DNA from: Desulfomonile tiedjei | GTDB taxonomy: Bacteria; Desulfobacterota; Desulfomonilia; Desulfomonilales; Desulfomonilaceae | Assembly (NCBI GenBank): GCA_016212925.1 | Contig: JACRDF010000047.1 | Span: forward strand, 62,001-126,000 | Direction of reading: 5' to 3' | Length of the DNA stretch: 64,000 bases | Part shown: positions 58,955 to 64,000 of the stretch, in pieces | Layout of the letters: each line of letters starts with the position of its first letter | Position numbering within the stretch: the first letter of the stretch is position 1 | Notes under the pieces: model-generated | What the model was told of the DNA's origin: nothing | Database searches by the model: none | What the model saw: the letters and a program-made list of their open reading frames with translations, nothing else | Program-made: the position numbers and the translations under genes

Positions 58955-61900
58955 TTACTCTCCTTCTGGCTGGTCCGCCGATTGGATCCTTCGTTTGAAT
59001 TCGATCTCTTTTTCCAGGCAATATATTGTTGGGACAACGAACACCGTTATGAGGTCGAGGAACATTCCACCGACAATCGGCAAAGCCATGGGTACCATGA
59101 CGTCCGCGCCTCGACCCTGCGAGGTGAGGACCGGAATGAGAGCCAGGATCGCGGTGGCTGAGGTCATGAGAGCCGGTCTGATTCTTTTAATCCCGGCTTC
59201 AACCGTGGCTTCTCTGATTTCTTTTATGGACTTGAAATTGTGCTGTGCGAACACCTGGTTCAGATAGGTCGAGTAGATCACACCGTCATTTGTGGCGATC
59301 CCAAACAGGGCGAGAAAGCCCACCCACACAGCAACGCTCAAGTTGTACGTCCTGACCTGAAAGAGATGGCGCATGTGAACGCCGAAGACACTAAAATCAA
59401 GGAACCAGGGTTGCGAATACAACCAGATCAGCAGGAATCCGCCAGACCACGCTACAAAGATCCCGGAAAAGACGTTCAGAGAAGTCGGAACGGATCGGAA
59501 CTGAAAATACAGGATCATAAAAACCAGCAGCAGCGTAGCAGGGATGACTATAATCATGGTCTTCTCAGACCGTACCTGGTTTTCGTAGGAACCTGTAAAG
59601 ATATAGGAAGTGTTCTCAGGAAGCTTCAACTCGCCGGAGTCGATCTTTTCCTTCAAATACTTGGCCGCGTCCTCCACGGCCGTGACTTCGGCAACTCCGG
59701 GTTTCTTGTCAAAGAGCACGTAGTTCACCAGAAAGGTGTTTTCGCTCTTTATGACCATAGGCCCGCGAATGTACTTGATGGTGGCCATCGACTTCATAGG
59801 AATGTGGACGCCCCCGACTCCTGGAACCAAGATGTCACCCAGGGCCTCCACTGAATCCCGCAACTCCCTGTCATAGCGAACCCGCACCGGGTACCGCTCA
59901 CGGCCCTCCACGGTGGTGGTTATTCGTCTTCCTCCAATGGCTATCTCTATGACATCGTTGACATCCTGAACGTTCACGCCGTACCTGGCAATGGCCTCTC
60001 GATCAATTTCGATTTCAAGGTAAGGGACGCCTATATTTCGGTCTGCGATGACAGAGGAAGGCTCAACAGAAGGAACTTCTCTGAGATAACGTTCCATCTG
60101 GAGGCCTACTTTTTCCAACTCTTCCTGGCTGTTGCCTCGAACCTTGATCCCCATTGCGGATCGCATGCCTGTTTGGAGCATTACTACACGTCCGGCAATG
60201 GGCTGGAGCCTGGGAGCCACGGTTGTCCCTGGCAGATGAGCAGCCTTGACTATCTCATTCCATATATCGTTGACCGATTGGATTTCCGGTCTCCATTGGC
60301 GGATAGGTTTGCCGGTTTTGGGATCGAGGACATGATGCCCGGTTTCAGGATCAGTCTTATACTCAGGTATAAAGTTTACTATGGTTTCTATCATTGAGAT
60401 TGGCGCAGGATCGAGCGCGCTCTCCACTCGACCGATCTTCCCCACCGCGGACTGGACCTCCGGAATGGACTTTATGGCAAGGTTCTGTTCGTGAATCACG
60501 TCCAGCGCCTGCCCAATGGACGCGTGCGGCATAAGGGTGGGCATGTACAGGAAAGTGCCTTCTTCCAGGTCCGGCATGAATTCTTTGCCAAGACCGGGAA
60601 AGACCCCCGAGAGCTTCTGCCAGACGCGGCTCGCGCGTATCGGGTCCTTTAGCGGCGCGGCCATGGGTTTTCCGCCCGTATCCTTTCCATGGCTCATTCC
60701 CGGCATACTCGGCATCGGCTTTGACTCTTCGGGCATTTTCTCCATTTGCTCGGTTGGCGCAGGAGGAGACCAACCGAAGATTCGGGTGGCTGTGTCGGGA
60801 ATGAACCCAAAGATCCTGTCGAATCCGAGCCATATCATGAGCCCGAACATGACCAGGGTAATCGGGACGACCAGAAACTGGGCCTTGTGATTTAACATCC
60901 AGGCCAAAGCCTGACGATAATACCCGGTAAAGATCTTTCGAATACCCAGAAGCCCGAAAATAAGCCCCGCGCAAAAGACAAGATTCCTCAGCAGTCCTCT
61001 TTCCGGCCCCAAAGGAAGCCAGTGCTCGGTGAGCAGCAGGATCACTACCCCGAGCGCCACCAGGTTCATCGCAGTAGGGGTTTTTCCCCTGATATGAGGC
61101 GGGAGAAACAGCGAAACGAGCTTGATGGCCGCCAGGATCAGGACGCCCAGCCCGATGGACCAGGAAAGAGCATATCCTATCCAAACCCCGGCAATGGCGA
61201 CCAATCCATAGGCAATCGCTAGGGTATTTGTCCGAAAGTTCCTTTTCGTGAAAACGATATGGGCGAGCGGCGTAATGACGGACAGGGCCAAAACGAGCGA
61301 AGCGGTTATTGCAATCGTTTTGGTCCATGCCAACGGCGTGAACAGCTTTCCTTCAGCACCCGTTAGTGAGAACACCGGAAGAAAGGCTATAATAGTCGTT
61401 GAAGCGGACGTGATTACCGCTCCGCCGACCTCGCTCGCGGCCTCATGGACTAACTTGAGACGACTCTTCTCCGGCGGATCGTGTTCTATGTGCCTCAAGA
61501 TGTTTTCCGTGAGGATGATTCCCATGTCCACCATGACGCCAATGGCAATCGCTATGCCTGACAGGGCCATGATGTTGGCGTCAATTCCCATCAATTTCAT
61601 GACAATGAAGGTGAGGAGGACAGCCAGGGGCAAAATGAAGGAAATCAACGCGGCGCTCGCCAGATGATTCACCATGACCACCACGATGATTATGGTGACT
61701 AGGATTTCCTCGGATAACGCCCGCTTCAGCGTGTCCAGAGTTTCATAGATGAGGTTAGTGCGGTCGTAAAACGGAACAACTTTGACCTGGGACACTGTGC
61801 CATCAGCAAGGGTTTTCTTGGGAAGACTTGAAGAAATCTCTTCAATTCTGGCTTTGACGTTCTTTATTACCTGTAGGGGATTCTCCGCGAATCGGACGAC

Positions 61901-62833
61901 GACCACTCCTCCGACGGCCTCTGCTCCTCCTTTATTGAGTGCTCCTTGCCTGAAGGCCGGCCCTTCGGACACTGTGGCAACGTCTTTAACGTACAGAGGA
62001 ACGTTGTTATCTACTTTAACCACGGCTTTTTCGAGGTCGTGGACGGATTTGACGAATCCCAGCCCGCGGATTACATAGTCAGACTTGTTAAGCTCGATAG
62101 TGCGAGCCCCCACGTCAATATTGGATTTCTGTACTGCGCTGAAGACATCCATGAGGCTTACGCTATGGGCTCGCAACGCATTTGGATTGACGTCTATCTG
62201 GTATTCCTTGACGTACCCTCCCACCGACGCGACTTCGCTTACACCTTTTGCGGATTGCAGCAGATACCGGACGTACCAATCCTGGGCGGTCCGTAGCTCG
62301 TCCAACCCGAACTCTTTGCCTTCTAGGGTGTACCAGAATACCTGTCCCACAGCCGTGGCATCCGGTCCCAAGGTTGGTTGAACGCCGACCGGCAAAATGC
62401 CGGGCTGGAGCGAGTTGAGCCGCTCCAATATCCGGGTGCGTGACCAGTAGAACTCAATCTTGTCCTCAAACACCACGTATATGGTTGAAAATCCGAAATA
62501 CGAGTAACTCCTGATTGCTTTTACACCAGGAATACCCAAGAGTTGTACGGTCAGTGGATAGGTAATCTGATCCTCGACGTTTTTTGCCGAGCGGCCTTCC
62601 CAAACCGTGAACACTATCTGCTGATTCTCTCCAATGTCCGGAATCGCATCCACCGGCACCGGGTTTCGGGGTAACAGAGGAATGTCCCAGTCAAAGGGGG
62701 CAACGGCCAGGCCAACGAGGAAGACCGCCAGTATCAGGACGAACACCAGGAGTTTCTGCTGTAGCCAAAAGCCCATCATTTTTGAGAAAAGCGTTGGCGC
62801 TACGATCTCCGATTCGTCATTTTGATTCGCCAT
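58955..62833 (-). CDS. cusA: Heavy-metal efflux RND pump, CusA/CzcA type (enlarged)
   Basis: 1292 residues, about 240 longer than E. coli CusA. RND fold: N-terminal membrane helix, PVPVDAIPDIGENQ, porter domains, helices II-VI with VDMGIILTEN, second half ending LFGIATNDGVIYSTYL and ALPIVGGMFLDLITVFVVPT. The extra length is in the middle: additional hydrophobic segments (about 520-640) and a Met/Pro/His insert (MEKMPEESKPMPSMPGMSHG). It exports Cu(I)/Ag(I) or a divalent metal with CusB. The ATG at 62833 overlaps the cusB stop. Confidence 0.9.
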   Translation of the reverse strand: MANQNDESEIVAPTLFSKMMGFWLQQKLLVFVLILAVFLVGLAVAPFDWDIPLLPRNPVPVDAIPDIGENQQIVFTVWEGRSAKNVEDQITYPLTVQLLGIPGVKAIRSYSYFGFSTIYVVFEDKIEFYWSRTRILERLNSLQPGILPVGVQPTLGPDATAVGQVFWYTLEGKEFGLDELRTAQDWYVRYLLQSAKGVSEVASVGGYVKEYQIDVNPNALRAHSVSLMDVFSAVQKSNIDVGARTIELNKSDYVIRGLGFVKSVHDLEKAVVKVDNNVPLYVKDVATVSEGPAFRQGALNKGGAEAVGGVVVVRFAENPLQVIKNVKARIEEISSSLPKKTLADGTVSQVKVVPFYDRTNLIYETLDTLKRALSEEILVTIIIVVVMVNHLASAALISFILPLAVLLTFIVMKLMGIDANIMALSGIAIAIGVMVDMGIILTENILRHIEHDPPEKSRLKLVHEAASEVGGAVITSASTTIIAFLPVFSLTGAEGKLFTPLAWTKTIAITASLVLALSVITPLAHIVFTKRNFRTNTLAIAYGLVAIAGVWIGYALSWSIGLGVLILAAIKLVSLFLPPHIRGKTPTAMNLVALGVVILLLTEHWLPLGPERGLLRNLVFCAGLIFGLLGIRKIFTGYYRQALAWMLNHKAQFLVVPITLVMFGLMIWLGFDRIFGFIPDTATRIFGWSPPAPTEQMEKMPEESKPMPSMPGMSHGKDTGGKPMAAPLKDPIRASRVWQKLSGVFPGLGKEFMPDLEEGTFLYMPTLMPHASIGQALDVIHEQNLAIKSIPEVQSAVGKIGRVESALDPAPISMIETIVNFIPEYKTDPETGHHVLDPKTGKPIRQWRPEIQSVNDIWNEIVKAAHLPGTTVAPRLQPIAGRVVMLQTGMRSAMGIKVRGNSQEELEKVGLQMERYLREVPSVEPSSVIADRNIGVPYLEIEIDREAIARYGVNVQDVNDVIEIAIGGRRITTTVEGRERYPVRVRYDRELRDSVEALGDILVPGVGGVHIPMKSMATIKYIRGPMVIKSENTFLVNYVLFDKKPGVAEVTAVEDAAKYLKEKIDSGELKLPENTSYIFTGSYENQVRSEKTMIIVIPATLLLVFMILYFQFRSVPTSLNVFSGIFVAWSGGFLLIWLYSQPWFLDFSVFGVHMRHLFQVRTYNLSVAVWVGFLALFGIATNDGVIYSTYLNQVFAQHNFKSIKEIREATVEAGIKRIRPALMTSATAILALIPVLTSQGRGADVMVPMALPIVGGMFLDLITVFVVPTIYCLEKEIEFKRRIQSADQPEGE

Positions 62834-64000
62834 CACTGTCCCTCCTTCCCATGAGCGGAATGGGGATCTTTTTCAGCCTCGGGGGCCTTCTTAACCGGGG
62901 CTTTTGACTCCTGCTCAGGTGTCCCATGTCCGGCGTGAGCGTCAGGCGCAGGAGGCATTGTCATTGCGGGAGCCTTCTCAGCAGTGGCTTTTGACTCTTG
63001 CTCGGGTGTCTCATGGCCGGTGTGATTTGTCTGGAGTTCAGGCCCTGCAGAGATTGCCTCCGGGGCCGATGGTGCACCTTTGTTCGCCTCAACCGGATTC
63101 ATCATGCTGGGTTGGCCAGAAATCTGAACCGAGCTGTCAATCTCGAAATTCCCCTTGACAACCACGCGTTCCCCCTCTTTGAGGCCGCCGGAAATTACGT
63201 ATTTGTTCCCCGCCCTCGGGCCTAAAACCACATCTCTCTGCTCGTACGTCGGCTGCTTCTGATTCGGGACTTCTACATAGACAAGGGATCGCTTTCCGGT
63301 AAATAAGACCGCTGTCTCGGGCACTATAAGTGGCAGGACTGGATTCTCGACTCCGGAGTATCCGTATGCTGAAGCCGGTTGCAAGGGCTGTTGAGTTTTG
63401 GGGCAGGTGCCGGGGACATCGCTCACTTCTTTGGGGTCAAACGGGCAGATATATTTTCCCACCCATTCCGGCTTTATTACCCTCCCCTGGTCGTCTACTT
63501 CCGCTTCAAGCTCGGCATTGACAAACATATGGGGTTTTAATTCGTAATCCGGATTTTCTGCATCAACCCTCACCTTGATAGTCCGAGTCCCCATTTCTAA
63601 AACAGGCTCTATGAATATGACCTTGCCCTTGAAGGTTTTTCCGGGAAATGACGGCGTCGTGAATGTGACCTCCTGCCCGTACCTGATCCACGGGAGATCC
63701 GGCTCGTACGCATCGAGCTTTACCCATACGTGGGACAAGTCATTGATGACGAACATGTCTTGGCCTTCTTTCACGAATTGGCCCAGGACCGCCTTTTTTT
63801 CCATCACAATTCCGTTGATAGGCGCTCTGAGGGTTACGTACAGCTCCGGCTTCTTGCTTTCGCGAATTCGCGTGACCTGGTCCGTTGTCATGCCATACTG
63901 CTTGAGCTTTTCCTCGGCTCCACGGATGACACCTTCTTCGTCTTTGCTCCTAATGCTCTCGAACAGCTCCACCTGGCTTTTGATTAGCGTTGGACTCCAG
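62833..64000 (-). CDS. cusB: CusB-type membrane fusion protein (start outside window)
   Basis: At least 388 residues; the frame stays open to the window edge (WSPTLIKSQVELFE...), so the start, signal and first metal site are missing. Visible: barrel-sandwich and beta-barrel domains (LRAPINGIVMEKKAVLGQFV, HVWVKLDAYEPDLPWI), a partly degenerate heavy-metal-binding module (YICPFDPKEVSDVPGTCPKT) inside the C-terminal half, and a low-complexity tail with HAGH and repeated GTPEQESKA blocks. It links CusA to an outer-membrane channel, not encoded within the window. Confidence 0.9.
   Translation of the reverse strand, partial: WSPTLIKSQVELFESIRSKDEEGVIRGAEEKLKQYGMTTDQVTRIRESKKPELYVTLRAPINGIVMEKKAVLGQFVKEGQDMFVINDLSHVWVKLDAYEPDLPWIRYGQEVTFTTPSFPGKTFKGKVIFIEPVLEMGTRTIKVRVDAENPDYELKPHMFVNAELEAEVDDQGRVIKPEWVGKYICPFDPKEVSDVPGTCPKTQQPLQPASAYGYSGVENPVLPLIVPETAVLFTGKRSLVYVEVPNQKQPTYEQRDVVLGPRAGNKYVISGGLKEGERVVVKGNFEIDSSVQISGQPSMMNPVEANKGAPSAPEAISAGPELQTNHTGHETPEQESKATAEKAPAMTMPPAPDAHAGHGTPEQESKAPVKKAPEAEKDPHSAHGKEGQ

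Noticed and set aside
1-64000. tRNA, rRNA, tmRNA or CRISPR arrays
   Set aside because: None recognised on either strand by eye; a covariance-model scan would be needed to exclude small RNAs.

Overview
The window looks like chromosome of an anaerobic bacterium, most plausibly a Desulfobacterota (delta-proteobacterial) aromatic or branched-chain acid degrader. This is inferred from gene content: four acyl-CoA dehydrogenases, acyl-CoA carboxylase subunits, a BKACE enzyme, a TRAP transporter, CCG-domain Fe-S protein, molybdenum hydroxylase and CoA ligases. No rRNA, tRNA or marker gene is present to confirm it. Intergenic DNA is rich in dispersed hairpins and small mobile repeats.

Left part (1-18 kb): a truncated fumarylacetoacetase-fold hydratase; a HicAB toxin-antitoxin pair; a minus-strand MoxR / DUF58 / DUF4129 / DUF4350 membrane operon; an FmdB zinc ribbon; a histidine kinase and response regulator pair; an outer-membrane-type protein lying between two copies of a 265-bp promoter/leader repeat; glycogen debranching enzyme GlgX; a metallophosphoesterase; and a RidA protein. 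The first 265-bp copy runs directly into a stranded fragment of glgX, so a larger duplication was later deleted internally.

Middle plus strand (18-29 kb): a TetR regulator with a good operator/promoter heads a liu/atu-like catabolic operon. It holds paired acyl-CoA dehydrogenases, carboxyltransferase, biotin carboxylase, separate biotin carrier protein, enoyl-CoA hydratase, a BKACE enzyme where HMG-CoA lyase would be expected, a MaoC-SCP2 fusion and a further acyl-CoA dehydrogenase. A MarR regulator and an unrecognised membrane protein follow.

Minus strand (31-50 kb): a long catabolic cluster reads from a palindromic operator near 49.9 kb. In transcription order it encodes two VAO/GlcD-type flavoproteins around a CCG Fe-S protein, TRAP transporter DctPQM, an acyl-CoA dehydrogenase, a lone receiver domain, a CoA ligase, a PanE-like reductase, a second CoA ligase and a three-subunit molybdenum hydroxylase. 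Together these could take up, oxidise, activate and hydroxylate an organic acid, but the substrate is not readable from sequence. Two 131-bp MITEs with 4-bp target duplications sit here, one nested in another element.

Defence island (50.1-54.8 kb, minus strand): a CBASS-type operon with CD-NTase, SLATT membrane effector, and QueC-like, TGT-like and OGG/HhH-like proteins. This is the gene set of type IV CBASS, headed here by an extra three-TM protein. It is the most interesting locus in the window.

Right end (55-64 kb): an enoyl-CoA hydratase flanked by direct repeats, a VOC-fold protein, and a Cus/Czc-type copper or heavy-metal efflux operon (CusB cut by the window edge, an enlarged CusA, a His-tailed NosL-like protein, two small exported proteins).
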